Positions 43,731-56,306 of a stretch of DNA of 64,000 nucleotides are shown piece by piece. Both the position numbers and the translations under genes were made by a program. The stretch covers positions 9,407,519 through 9,471,518 of the forward strand of contig CM039514.1 in NCBI GenBank assembly GCA_022432975.1, in the 5' to 3' direction. The notes beneath the pieces are model-generated. The model was not told where the DNA came from, ran no database searches, and worked only from the letters and a program-made list of their open reading frames with translations. The stretch is from Begonia masoniana. Lineage: Eukaryota > Streptophyta > Magnoliopsida > Cucurbitales > Begoniaceae. How positions within the stretch are numbered: the stretch's first letter is position 1; every line of letters begins with the position of its first letter.

Positions 43731-44966
43731 ATTTATGTACTATTTTGACACATTTGGAGTTTATACAGATTATAGCGTCTATTGGAGGTGCAAATTGGCG
43801 AGGAAGGTCGGATTGTGCGCTTCCCATCACTGAAAATCGATGCAGTGGTGGACACTAGTCGAGAAAGTGTCAATTGATGGTGAAGGCAGAGCCAAGCAAG
43901 GGTCAACACCTCAGCAAGTGTCCACCCTGGCAGACGTAGGGTGCAAGTTTCGATCGGCTAGTGGACACTTGCTATGACCAAGAGGGTCTAAGGTTGACCC
44001 TTCGCTCAAGGTGTCGACTCCTGCCAACCAAGAGCAACAAGGGTCAACCTTTTTCTCAAGGTGTCGACTCTTGCCTTGAGGTGTGACCACTTGAGTCTGC
44101 GGTCAACCCTTGGTGGAAACTCGACAGGGAGAGGTGTCGACCATAGGGTAAATCAGTAAACGCATGTTAGATTTGTTCGAATGCTCTTGGGTTTCGGTCG
44201 ACTACACAGTCTTTTAATTATTGAAAATCTTGTCGCCTCGGCAAAGTTCTTTGATCATTTGTCGTGGTCTCTTGGTTGGGTTCCTAGGATCGATGTAATA
44301 TCTTCTTATTTTTCGTCTTTGTATTTTGATCAAGGTTTTAACGTCGTCCCTTGTTAATTATGATTTCAATCCTTATTTATTTTTTATTTTTGGAATCTCT
44401 CATGTTCTAACTAGGGATTTGATGTCTAGACGTTTATAGGTTCCGACAATATCTTTGTTCCCGATGACTCGTTTCCAACGCCTGATCTCACTAGCGTGAT
44501 CAGATTGTCGATAATGCTGTGGTCATCATTGAAGTAAAGATTTTTATATTGTACTACTTCACATAGCCTGGTTTCAAAAACTTATTTTGATCAGTTGTCA
44601 CCATATAAAAGTTTGACTGGACTTGGTTATCAGCACGTCCGTTTTTAAGTATATGTACATATGTTTTATATAATTAAATTTCAAATGTATGGTATTTTAT
44701 TTTGAACATTTATATATGTGCGCCTAATGGGCTGATTTGTGCTTTGGCTGGTTGAGCCTTTTTGGTATCAGACTCCATGCTGCATCAGCCGAACAACCAA
44801 AATAATTAGAATCAAACTTGATGAGTGTGGGGAGCGCATTGAGCCTTTTTTATATCGATCTTTGGTTGTATCTGGCTTAGCAACCAAAACAACCAGAGTC
44901 AAGTTGCATGCACCTTCTGTTGAGTGAAAATTGCTTATTTATATGCTGCGAAATGAGTAATAGAGA

Positions 44967-47598
44967 TGTAACACCCGAGTTAACGGCCAGGTGATTTTCT
45001 TAACTGTATTAACGGTCATAAATATTTAATCTTCGTAGTTTAGGATTTATGCCAAGCTTAATTAATTACATGTGGATCTAAACTAGGTTGAGTGGCAAGG
45101 TTGTAATAATGGAGGATTGAGGCCAGTATTTAAGGAAAAAGGAAAGGATTCAAACCTCATTTAAACCACTGTAGCCGACATCCCCAACTTCCGGTGATTT
45201 CTTCTCTCCCAAGCTCTCACTCTCTGTCAGTTGGAAATCCCTCCTTCGGCGATCGGTTTCCTTGCTGCTTCTCGGCTACTTTGTGCTCGAGATACGGGTT
45301 TGACAATGTGGTTATCTGTTAGTTTATTAGTCCTGTTTTCAGCTCTGTATTGAAGTATGGCCGAATATTAATAAGAACATTTTGAAACCCGAGATTGGTA
45401 ATGTCATTCCGAATCGATTCTGGACATTTAAAACAACTAACCCTGAGTTATCATTATCGAATCCGTCTGTTTTGATTTTGGGATTTCGGGTTACATTGAG
45501 TATTAAACTAAGAACTCGGGAAGGACTCTTAGCTATTAGATCTTAGGATAACTCGAGATTAGAACTATTAGGATTTTGTTTTAACTACTCCAATGTAAAT
45601 GTTTAGGTGAAGAAGTTTGAAGAGAAAGGAGCTCAAGTGCTAAGGAGACCAGGTAAGTGAATGTATTAAGATTTTCGGCTAATAGAGCCCTACATCATGG
45701 GAGTACTAGGTTGAGATATCTAATGATTACCTTATGATTATGAGCTTGTCTGCACTTGAAGGACTTATGTATGTTGTGAGTTATACCATGTGATGACCTG
45801 TTAGTGAATGTGAAGTTGTCTGCTCTGGTATGATCCTTGTCATAGTTTGATGAGTTAAAAGCTCTCATGTTCATGCATCATGAATGTTTCTCAAGCATAA
45901 GAAAATGTTTTAACGCATGTTTTCCATGAACAAGATATGTATGTATATATGTATATATATAAGATTTATGCAACGTGGATTAAGTGAGGTTTGGGGGCGG
46001 TTCGGCGTATGTCACAGTCCAAAGAAGGACATATAAATACGACCCGCAGTAGGGAACAAGATCAAACTCACTGTCGAACCCCCTTTACCGGCACAAATCC
46101 TCTCTTGATCCACACAACCTAAACAATGAATATGATCAATGATTATGAATGATGAGTGTGATCCATGACCATGAATGATGAATATGATCAATGACTATTA
46201 ATGATGAATATGATCAATGATTATGAATGATGATTATGATCCATGACTATGAATGATGATTACGAGCAAAGACATGAACAAGAAAAGACTTATGAGCATG
46301 TGATTTTCCTAAATTATGCATTCATGCATCCATGTTAGTGTTGCATTCCTTACTAAGCATTAGGCTTATAGTTTAAACCTTATGATGTAGGTGACGAGTT
46401 TTCAGGTGAGGAACTCAAGGTCAATGAAGATGTCTAAGCTTGGTTGCTGGAGGATGCTCAGTGTGACAGTGAAGGCTGGATAGACGATTAAGTTCCCTGG
46501 TTATACCCATAGTAAGTCAGAGAAGTTTATGATAAACAGATGACTAAGTAGAATAGAGTTTTCTTATAACAATGAGATTCGGATTTTGAATGGTTTGACT
46601 TCAGAATCTGTTAACGATTTTAAGGATTATGAATGGTCTGTTTTGCTTAAGCCTTCCGCTATGTGTATCTTGTATGGGATATGGTTTTTACTCATTAGGG
46701 TTTATAATTTTCAGGTTAAGATTTGAGTGAGTTGTAGTATTTTCTGTTGGATGAGGTTGTTTGATGATTATAGTGTTTTATTGCCGTAAAATAGAAGCTG
46801 GATGAGGCATTCATCCGGCTGACGTCATCGGCAGATGTAGAGTGTCTAAGCCATCGGATGATGAAAGTGTTATTTTTTCGTCTAGCGATCGGCAGATGTA
46901 GAGTGTTTAGCCATCGGATGATGAAAGTGCTATTTTGTCGTCTAGCGATCGGCAGATGTAGAGTGTTTAGCCATCGGATGATGAAAGTGCTATTTTGTCG
47001 TCTAGCGATCGGCAGATGTAGAGTGTTTAGCCATCGGACAATGTGAGGGTTTTCTTGTCGTTTAGTGACCGGGTCATGTTTTAATTATGCACGTGGGGAG
47101 CACATGTCCATCGGATGATGTTTCCCTATTACACCGGAAGATGAAGTATGTTTTCCTCGTCGGATGATGTAAATGATAATTTGTCGTATAGTGATCGGAT
47201 GATATAGAGCTTGTAAGCTATCGGAAGATGTCTTAGATGAACACGTGAATTTCACATGTCTATCGGTAGATGTTTTAATTGGTCACACGAGATGCACGTG
47301 ATTGTCGGTCGATGCGAGTATTCGCTTCTGCCTATAGGTGTTTAAACGAGTCATGTGGGGTGCACGTTCCATCCGGAAGACACAATGTCTATCGGTTAAT
47401 GCATGCAGACCCATGCAACTTGTACGTCGATTGGAAGCATGTATGAGGGACTAATTTTCCATTCGTTAAGTTGAAGTCTTTAAGCCTGTTAGGTATACTG
47501 TTATTAAAAAAAAAAGAGAAGGAGAAAAGAGTTCAAATATGAATTAAAGTTTTATGTAAAGTCAAGAATTTTGTGGCGATCCTCCCCGGGTCGTTACA
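44967..47598 (+). repeat. Gypsy solo LTR, 2.6 kb, without TSD
   Basis: Starts TGTAACACCCGAG and ends GGGTCGTTACA. The architecture resembles the other gypsy LTRs here, with an ATGATCAATGATTATGAATG-type minisatellite (46120-46280) and a 60-bp tandem array. Flanks AGAGA and GTTGT do not match, so it may come from unequal recombination or a later rearrangement. No primer site or purine tract adjoins it. Confidence 0.7.
46828..47070 (+). repeat. 60-bp tandem array in solo LTR
   Basis: Three full units of exactly 60 bp (for example 46861-46920, 46921-46980, 46981-47040) plus partial ends, each with GATCGGCAGATGTAGAGTGT and CCATCGGATGATGAAAGTG. The CATCGG(A)AGATG core also recurs in the LTR at 59129-61959. 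Confidence 0.9.
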
Positions 47599-48700
47599 GT
47601 TGTGATGACATGCTAAAAGTGCTTCGTCACAAGGGGCTTGGACGTATCGTGCACCAATACAAGTCCAACAACAATAAATAGGATATTTTTTTCCGAATTT
47701 AGAAGAAAGCTACAACAAACTAATTATGAGATTGATATGGTGTAAACCTTGTTTTTCTACTCTATGAAGTAATTTTGAAGTTTTGATTCATTGAGAATTG
47801 AGAAAATGTTTGCATGAACTAGATTAATTGGATTGTGCCAATTGAAGTGGAATAGTTGTGAGATGATTATTCAGTTATTTTATGCAAATATGAATATGAA
47901 AGTGAATCCTTCTGTTGGGGTTAAGACATATACTCTCGTCAAAGTAATTAATATATCCCCGACCATAGTCAATGAATTGATCGGTTTTCCAATGAACGAG
48001 CCTAGTGAAGAATACCATCATGCTTCCAAGGATGCCGAGTTTATCAGAGCAGATGAAGGACTTGAGTTCCTTAAGAAGGTTCATTGAAATTCTGACATTG
48101 CAGGATTTTAGAAACCAAAATTGAAGGACTTACATGCAAAGCTCAAGTTATTTAACACCTGATCACCCACACTATTCTTTCATAAGATGGACACAGAGAT
48201 CTAGTAAGCTGTATGAATTTCTATGTCATAAATAAGTTATATAGTGGGAAAAAATTCAATACAGGGTTCCTGATTCCTAGTCACACGGGTAAGATTAGCA
48301 AGACATGCAATAAAAATATGTCGTATAACACATTAATTCAGAAGGTAGGTAGAAGTCAGAGAAAAGCCAAGTGATATATATGGGTGTTCAAGGGCGACCA
48401 TGAAGCCTCCTCCATGGCAGCTCCTTCTCCTTAAGGTGTACATCATATTTACAATATTATCAAATAATTAAATTAACTTCAATCTAACTCGTCAAGGTAC
48501 CGATCATAATTTTCACATGGAGGATGCTTTCGTGCAACGATCTTTGCCTCATGTCTTTCATTTTTGCTAGAATTGAAGAGAAGTTAGACTTTCTCATAGG
48601 TAGTGTTGAAGAGCTCTTTGTGGCTAATAGGAATCTGGATGCTAGAGTTTATGTGTGGATGAAATGGGAAGAGGAAGGTGATGCGTAGACATAATTTATG
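47599..48700 (+). pseudogene. Remnant of a retrotransposon ORF (plant transposon protein domain)
   Basis: A fragment at 47833-48087 reads IIQLFYANMNMKVN, then VNELIGFPMNEPSEEYHH, the pattern of the putative plant transposon protein domain found in Athila-like gypsy elements. Surrounding frames are short and interrupted. No LTRs of its own were identified. Confidence 0.5.
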
Positions 48701-50768
48701 TTATATAGTTTATGTTTTTATAGTTTATGTTTTTAGTTTATTTTGTTTCAATCTGAACAAAGTATGGTTGTAATACTTTATATTTGTGACTCTTTTTTAG
48801 TATGGTTGTAAGACTGTATATTTGGTTGGTTTTACTTTTGTAATATTTGAATATGGATTTGGTTATTATATTGAATATACAGGACTTGTTAAATTTAACA
48901 ATGGGCAGTCAGAAAACGAAAGAATCTCTCTCCAATTTACAATTTTCTATGAATTATATGAATAAAGAGAGGGAGAGAGATTAAAATTAGAGTTACAAAT
49001 AAATATGAATACAAATATGTACAAATAAGTACTTTAAACTTTTGACTAAGATCTATGCTTTGTGATGTTTCTAATAAAGTGTGATAGTTGGATGGAAGTT
49101 TTGACGGAGAAAAATGGAGGAAAATCCTATAAAACAATGGGCCGCAGGTCGGGCCTTATTTGGTCCTTGACTCGGGATGTTTTGCCACGACTTAGTCTCT
49201 TTTTTGGGGTTGATTCAGAATCCAAACATTTTTGGGTCATCTTAGGGCCTGTTTTGGAGCCTGAATTGGCTTCCGACGTCATTTTTAGGTTATTTTCAAG
49301 CCTTAAATTTAAGATTTAAAATGATATTGTGATTAGGTACCGAGGCTTAACATGTTGGACTTTCCAAATTCTTCTTCGACTTTCAGATTAATTGAGCTTC
49401 ATATTGGATAGGCCCATTGTGAGTGGGATGTTTATTTTTATATTCCTCATTGCATTGTTTTAAAATTTTATTATTTGGATGTGTTCTCATATAAAGTGAC
49501 GTGTCCATTTCATGGATTGTCGGTTTTATTCATGCTATATATGTATTTTCACAGGACATGTTTTATTTTGAGCATGCACATTTAATTACAGATTATTTTA
49601 GTCATGTGAATAAAGGTTGATCAACCCATGAAGAGTCTAGTTTTTTTTTTTTTTTTTTTCTACGCACTTTTGATTATTGGAAGATGTGTTTGTTGTGTTA
49701 AGTAGAGTAATAGAAGAGTTGATCACGTCGTGTTCCTATGTGCAAAACCCTAAACTTAATCAGGGTCTTTATTTTCGTGACTCTAGCATTCACCGATTAT
49801 CGTCGTTATTAAATTATATGCCTATGGCATTGTGTCTTTAGAGTCCATGAGTGACTTTATTTTAATTGTGGTTTTCATAATATATAGTAGGACTTATTTT
49901 ATGTATGTACCACGTTATAATGAAATGTTTTTCAAATTTTCTCTACTTTTGATTTATTAAAGTACTTTTATAGAACATGTCCTACACTTGGCATGTTCTT
50001 TCACATTTCTTAACTTAAACGTTGAATATAAAATTTTACTTATATTGAGTTTAGTCATCTAACCCCAAATGATTCTTACTCTTAATTTTAGCCAATATCA
50101 TCATTTTTCAGTACAAGATTAGGCTCGGGCCGCTCGGCAACCTGCACTTTATTTATTTAGTATTTTCTTTCTTGAGAGACTTTATTTACAAGGTTGGATC
50201 TTGTTATTTGCCCATGTTAGAACTCTTTAAATTTTTATTTTTATTTTGGTGCATTTGCTTTTCCCTTTATCTTGATATCACTTGTTAGATTTAGTTTTTT
50301 AGCTCAGTTAGATTGGTCCATGACTCGCTTTTATTTAAGTCTTCTGCTGCAATAATTAAGATAAGCAATAATTAAGATAATTAAGTAAAGGGTTGGGCAG
50401 TTTTGTTACGTCTTGGGGCTGGGTTTTCTTTGTTCTTTCTTGGCCTACTTTTGGGATGTGGCAAAGAGAGAAAAAGAGAGGTTGGTTCAATCGCGAAAAT
50501 TGTTGCGAGATTATGAGTAATAATGGAGCTGGTGAAGATGGAGACTAGAGTGGAGAATAAAAGTTGTAGAGATTACAGTGGAGATTGAAGTTGTGGAACT
50601 GTTGCATACACTAACAAACACACTACTACATTTGTTTCTAGGGATAGGATTATTAATGGTGATCGAGCAATTATGTGTTTAAAACTAACTCTTGTGAGAA
50701 AAAAAAAATTGTCATTTATGTCTTCGATTTTTCATCTCCTCACGCATGTGTGAGTTAACAGTCATTTT
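48701..50768. other. AT-rich spacer, no gene seen
   Basis: No supported gene. A T22 homopolymer lies at about 49640-49661 and a short direct repeat (GCAATAATTAAGATAA) near 50350-50375. Short frames have no recognised motif. Confidence 0.45.
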
Positions 50769-51098
50769 TGTTGGGATATCCTACATCGGTTGTGGAAGAG
50801 GTTGGTGATCAACTTATAAATGTGAGGGAAAACCTCATTTCTTGAACTAGCTTTTGGGATTGAAAAGACCCAAGATCACCTAACATTGATATCAGAGCCC
50901 AGTTTTACAACAAATCTCAGTCCATCGGGAGAAACTGAGTTGTCGTCTCTCCGACCCAAGACCCGATGTGTGAAGGGGGAGATTGTTGGGATATTCCACA
51001 TCGGTTGTAGAAGAAGTTTGTGATCAACTTATAAGTGAGGGAAAGCCTCATCTCTTGAGCTAGCTTTTGGGATTGAGAAGGTCCAAGATCACCTAACA
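50769..51098 (+). mobile_element. TRIM retrotransposon (330 bp)
   Basis: Two short LTRs, 50769-50885 and 50984-51098, both start TGTTGGGATAT and end CACCTAACA. The 98-bp interior has a primer-site-like GATATCAGAGCCC directly after the first LTR and a purine tract GAAGGGGGAGAT before the second. Perfect TSD ATTTT at 50764-50768 and 51099-51103. Non-coding and non-autonomous. The LTRs differ at about ten positions or more. Confidence 0.9.
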
Positions 51099-51103
51099 AT
51101 TTT

Positions 51104-53506
51104 AACGACAAGAAACCATTTGCTAATCCCGAAATTGTTGTCTTGTTACCAAAAAAATAAAGTTTAAGGTATCAATTATACACACTCCGAAACTTCAAGG
51201 TCTAATTTGTTATTTACCCTACATTTGAAATTAGTTGACAGTCTAAGATAACTGTCAAACGTTGTAGCGTTGGATTCAATCGCTTCAACGCTCCCTTTCA
51301 ATTCACATAGAAACTCAACGCTGACAATAGATTGTCTTCCATAGGTAACTTTAATGTGATATCTAGTTGAAAGAATCACTCTGTCTACAAGGTGAAAATC
51401 CTCTCATGCGTCCAAAATTCCTTCCAACAATAAAGTCATTTTAGAGGATAACAATGGCAGAATTGGTTGCCCACTTACAGTTATTCCTAAATTTTTTTTG
51501 AAACTTACACAAGGCTCTATAATTCACAACTTCATGCTTAATCGCCTCCTCTGAACTTTAATCCATACAACTAGCTCCACCAAAGACTCTTCTTGTGAAT
51601 TTTGCAACACTGGTGTCATCGCCCTGACGGTAATTTTCGATTTTTCTTCACTAAGATCCGCCCACTTAATGTCATTATGGAATTACCAACCTTAAACTTC
51701 ATCTTCAACTTCTTTCAATTAACTTCCATATTTTCCAAAGAGTCAAGCAATTGGCATCCCCAAGACAACATCATCATCACCCAAATTAGAGCGCAAACAA
51801 TCCTTTATTACGGTCAACCCTTGCATCATCAGCACTTCCGTTATGGTTTGAAAATTCGCACAAGTAAAAATGGTGTAAAACATGAGAATGTTGAAGTAGC
51901 ATGAAAGTAGTAATATGCATGATTTGAAGCAAAATTAATTGATTGTACATAAAAGGGATTAAAAATATAAATTATATCGTATGAATAATTTAGATATTTC
52001 GGTAACATAAGATAGTAAAAAAAATCTCATGGAATTTCAGGGTAATAAAGTAGACATCTAACGATGAAAATGACAATAAAAGTATGGAATTTGAAGCTCT
52101 ATGGCTAAAGTTGGTTTTGAAGTTGCATTAAATGTATGAGACACTCGAGTACAATTTTTTTATAAATACTTAGATATGGACACAGAGTAAGAAACTAAGG
52201 ATGATTAGGAGGAAAAAAAGATTTATAAAGGCCTTATCTATGATCTCATGGAATAAAATGCGGTCATCAATTAGGTGGTGCAACATGTTTTAATTGGAAA
52301 TATAAAAGATGCGTCTGTTTGAAAGATTGATTAAATTAATTAATTTTTATTATTTTAATTAGTCTAATTAATATATTTAGCTTAAATTTAATTATATTAA
52401 GTTGGATTGATTAGTATAATTTATACTTAACAAATATCTTAAATCGGAATATTGTAACGGTGAAAGGGTAAAATTGTCTCTTAACCTCATAAAATTGAGG
52501 ATAAAATTGTAACTTTAGCCATGGAAAACTCCACAAGCTCTTATCTGAAAAAAGCTGAAAAATTTCGTGAGAAACCTGCTGAAAAGAAAGAAGAGAAAAT
52601 TGAAAGGAAAGGTTAGTTTTTAAATTGTGAAATCTAAAGAGAAGTTGTAGAAGGATTGAAAAGAATCCTAAAGCATTTGAGAAGGAAGAAAGTGAAGTTT
52701 GATAGTCCAAATCTTAAATTTTAGGACTAAACAAAGAGGTAAGTAATTTTAATCCTTTTTAGATTAGAATTTCATGTAAATTGCATGTAATCAGCGGAGA
52801 TTTAAGCATAAAAGTTGTTGAATGTGGTTTATGGATGCATTTAGTTTGAACTTGTTGAATAAATGGTTGAAATCAAATGAATTTCGATAGTTTTGGCAAG
52901 AAAAGCTTACCTTAAATTGTTACAAGACAAAAGTTGGGACACAAGTGTGAACGTCTGACATTCAAGGGGCCGGCGTTTCTAAAATGTATACGGGAAAAAA
53001 GTGTCTCAGAATTGGGCTTTTCAAGGTTCGATGTGGACGCCCAAATGGGAAAATGTCTGGGACCAGGCTTCCGGTGTTAGATGCAGATGCTCGAATGGGT
53101 AGAAATATCTCGGGAGTGAGCTTCTAGTGTTTGATGCAAACACCCGAAACTATACATTTTCAACTTTATTTTGTCAACCATTTTATCCCTATTTTTGACA
53201 TTGTTTGAGGTATGATAAGAGGAGGAACGACTAGTCACATTTGAACTCAATAGATCTCGTCAGCTATATATTGTATAACATATGTAAAGCGCGATAAATA
53301 GAAGGGGAGTGACTCTAGGTCCCTCTTGGATTTCAAATTCCTAGCCTTCTAGAAGTTATGTTTCAAATACACATGCTTATTGGAAAAATGGTCAGTAAGG
53401 TGCAACGTGGTTGTGTGGAACATTACATATGATGAGTTATAACCATGCATATTCATATTTCCTAAATATGTCGATATGGTACTTATGAAATTCATAGCAT
53501 GAAAAC
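51104..53506. other. Intergenic region, one possible MULE-type end
   Basis: No supported gene. On the minus strand near 51222 the sequence starts GGGTAAATAACAAATTAGAC and resembles ends of small MULE-derived elements, but no opposite end or TSD was found. Frames at 51602-51904 and elsewhere show no family. Confidence 0.35.
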
Positions 53507-53635
53507 TAGGCTCGGGCACAGTTCGGGTTGGTTTTGGACCCAAGTCGAACCAAACAATTCGAGTTTCTATTCTTGGTACAGAATCGAAACCAAACCAACT
53601 TGGAGGCTATAACTGAATCAAACCGAACCGATATT

Positions 53636-53820
53636 TGTTGGGTGTTTATAAGATCATTGACCGACTGCACATTCACTTATTGTTCAACCCATTCACTTAT
53701 TGTTCTGCACAAAGTCTTCTAAGTGGGAGAATGTTGGGTGTTTATGAGATCATTGACCGACTGCACATTCATTTATTGTTCTGCCCATTCACTTATTGTT
53801 CTGCACAAAGTCTTTTATGA
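53636..53820 (+). repeat. ~97-bp direct repeat starting TGTTGGGTGTTTAT
   Basis: Two adjacent copies (about 53636-53720 and 53733-53818) are separated by AAGTGGGAGAA, which resembles a purine tract before an LTR start. This may be two truncated LTRs of a small retroelement, or a simple tandem duplication. Confidence 0.5.
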
Positions 53821-54848
53821 AGACTCTATGAAGACTCCAAAATTTATGATACCCACGTGATGTGGCTCAATTTGTCAAAATCTTATTGGTGCACAATTGA
53901 TAATTGTTAAGTTGATGGAACTTGATATGAATGAAATAAAAAGAAAAAAGGAAGAGGCTCCTCTCTCGGCCCGACTACCATTACGAAGTTTTCTCCATCA
54001 AAATTTCACTGAAGAGAAAAAGGGTTAAGGGAGAAAAAAGCATCCTTGTATTTTGCTTGCATGGATTCAGGTAATTAAATTTCTTTGTTAACATAAAGTA
54101 TGTGAAAATCAATTGCTTCAACATTCTGTAGTTTCTCTATAATGAAGTAAAGTGGAAATATAAACTATCATGTATATAGTTTTTCTAGCTCTTATCATAG
54201 CTATCATCATGTTTCTGTGAAAGAAATTGAGAAATTAGTATGATATAAATAAAGCAAACATAGTATACAATATTATCGGCTTTGGTTGGTCCAGGTTCGT
54301 TTTTCTTAAAAACAAAAATAAATAAAAACATTAAAAAAATATTCGAATGTTACAATCCCTCTGTCGCTTCCATTTTCTGCTCCATCTAAACCAAGAGGAA
54401 GGCTGTATGAGTTCCAGAGAGCAGATCGTAGAGGAAATGATATTCTAATGATACTATCCCTCTTTGTCACTTCTCTCTAGTTTTTACAATGATGGGGCAA
54501 CAATGATGAGGCAGGTGCTTGTTACGTGCATGGTGACAGACGTGTATAGCTTAGTGGGTTTAGTTGGAAGTTTATGTCTTCCATCACTGTTTAGTTGCTG
54601 GTTAATTATGGGTTATGGGAAGTTATTGTTTATGGGTAGTTTCTACTTTATGTTGTTTTAAGGCTGTAATTTCATTCAGAGAGGGGATGGAAAAAATGAA
54701 TATTGAATCTCTCTTTATTATTCTCTCTCTACTTCTTCTTTTCACGAACTCAGTTCTTCTGTAACTTCTTCTTCTTCCCACCTAAATTCTACACATATCA
54801 GTGCTACAGACAGTGCGATGGTCTTCGCAACTCAAGGCAGAACATAGC

Positions 54849-54874
54849 AGAGGCAGAGGCAGAGGCAGAGGCAG
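54849..54874 (+). repeat. GAGGCA hexamer microsatellite
   Basis: Four to five copies of the hexamer GAGGCA within a purine-rich stretch. Confidence 0.8.
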
Positions 54875-55657
54875 ATGATCTTCGACTCTTCGCAAGGCAG
54901 AATGACAGAGGTTCTCACTCTTCGCAAATAGTGAGGCTAGAAGGAGACGATGAATCACGAGGCTGGAAGTCACGAGGCTAGAAGGAGACGGTGTGAATCA
55001 CGATGGAGAGGAGTGTTGGAATGACATACTGGAATGACTGAATCGAAGACTAGGGAAAAACTCTCAATCGAAAAGGTTAGGGCAAAGCTTTAATTTGGCT
55101 TTCAGGTGAGTGGATCGGATTTCCTTCATAGCCCAAAATCGAACTAAACCCGAATGAAAATTCTCAAACCCAACCCGATAACTAAAAAAACATTGAAAAA
55201 ACCAAACCTAACCGATCAGAAATGCCAGAGTCGATTTGGGACCCGTAGGTCTGTTCGATTCCACCCGCCCCTAGTGACAACTAGAAGGATAACGTCAATG
55301 CATCTTAGTTAATAAGAGACATAACACTCATGGTAGCTTTGGGTTCGAAATTCTTAAACTTGGTGTGTGTGCGCGCGCTTGCACTTGCCTAAGTTGTGCA
55401 TATAATGGTTTTTAGGCTCACATTAAGTGGCCCAAGTGTGGTAATTAAGTTTGGTTTAGCTTATGTTACAAAATAACATGTTTAATTTAATTTATGGTTT
55501 TAATTGAAAACCATATAATAAGTAGTTTTTTACATAATAATTAAAATGAAAAACTTATTTAGACCCAATTATGGTAAATCTCATGGAGAGCCTATAAAGT
55601 TCGATTCTAATTTAAGAAGGATGCAATACAACCATATCATAATTTAATAAATATAAT

Positions 55658-56297
55658 GGGTAAAGTGTAATTTGGCCCCTACAACTAGTTGAAATGGACA
55701 ATTTACACCGTAAACTTGAATAAAGTGCAATTTGGCTCCTACAATTAGGTGAAATGGGTAATTTACACCGCAAACTTGGATAATAGGCAAGAACAACCTT
55801 AATGTATTGATAATGGACAATATGGCCCCTACCGTCATAATTTCCGTCAAAAAGTAACGTTTTTTCACTTGTTTATTTTTTTTCCCGAAATGCCCCTCAC
55901 TAGACCGAACCGAACGGACCGGTTCGGCTAATTGCACTTTAGTTTTTTTTTTAATTCTATTAATCTGTCTTCTCTTTTCTAAGAAATATGATTTAAATAA
56001 AATAAATAAATAAGAGTGGAATTAGCTGAACCGGTCTGGTTCGATTCGGTCCAGTGAGGGATATTTCGGAAAAAAAAAATGAACAAGTGAAAAAATATTA
56101 TTTTTTGATGGAAAATTTGACGGTAGGTGTCATATTGCTCATTATCAATACATTAAGGTTGTTCTTGCCTATTATTCAAGTTTACGGTGAAAATTGCCCA
56201 TTTCACCTAGTTGTAGGGGCCAAATTGTACTTTACCCAAGTTTACGGTGTAAATTGTCTATTTCACCTAGTTGTAGGGGCCAAATTACACTTTACCC
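55658..56297. mobile_element. MULE-derived MITE (640 bp), fold-back
   Basis: Perfect 9-bp TSD AAATATAAT at 55649-55657 and 56298-56306. Terminal sequence GGGTAAAGTGTAATTTGGCC and its complement begin TIRs of roughly 300 bp that pair almost end to end. Each arm holds a ~60-bp tandem duplication (for example TTCACCTAGTTGTAGGGGCC twice in the right arm). There is no coding capacity; the 9-bp TSD and GGG-start termini point to Mutator-type mobilisation. Confidence 0.9.
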
Positions 56298-56306
56298 AAA
56301 TATAAT

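Larger units (their letters stand above)
40915..44680. repeat. Tandem duplication of a ~1.47-kb unit
   Basis: Copy 1 (about 40915-42380) and copy 2 (about 42381-44680) align from GAACATGTGAAA to ATGTACATATGTTTTATA, with a GA microsatellite in each (41241-41268; 42725-42745). Copy 2 is longer by the Cassandra insertion plus 5-bp TSD. Small frames (for example 41751-42026) show no known motif. The unit contains many short TCAACCCTTG and GTGTCGAC-type repeats of unknown origin. Confidence 0.85.
53507..55273. mobile_element. Possible non-autonomous hAT element
   Basis: Left end TAGGCTCGGGCAC and right-end complement TAGGGGCGGGTGG are similar, with nearby TCGGTTTGGTT-like subterminal motifs in inverted orientation. 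8-bp flanks ATGAAAAC and GTGACAAC match 6/8. No transposase is visible. Call is tentative. Confidence 0.4.

Noticed and set aside
51602..51904. 100-codon open frame
   Set aside because: No motif, AT-rich context and no flanking signals; likely chance.
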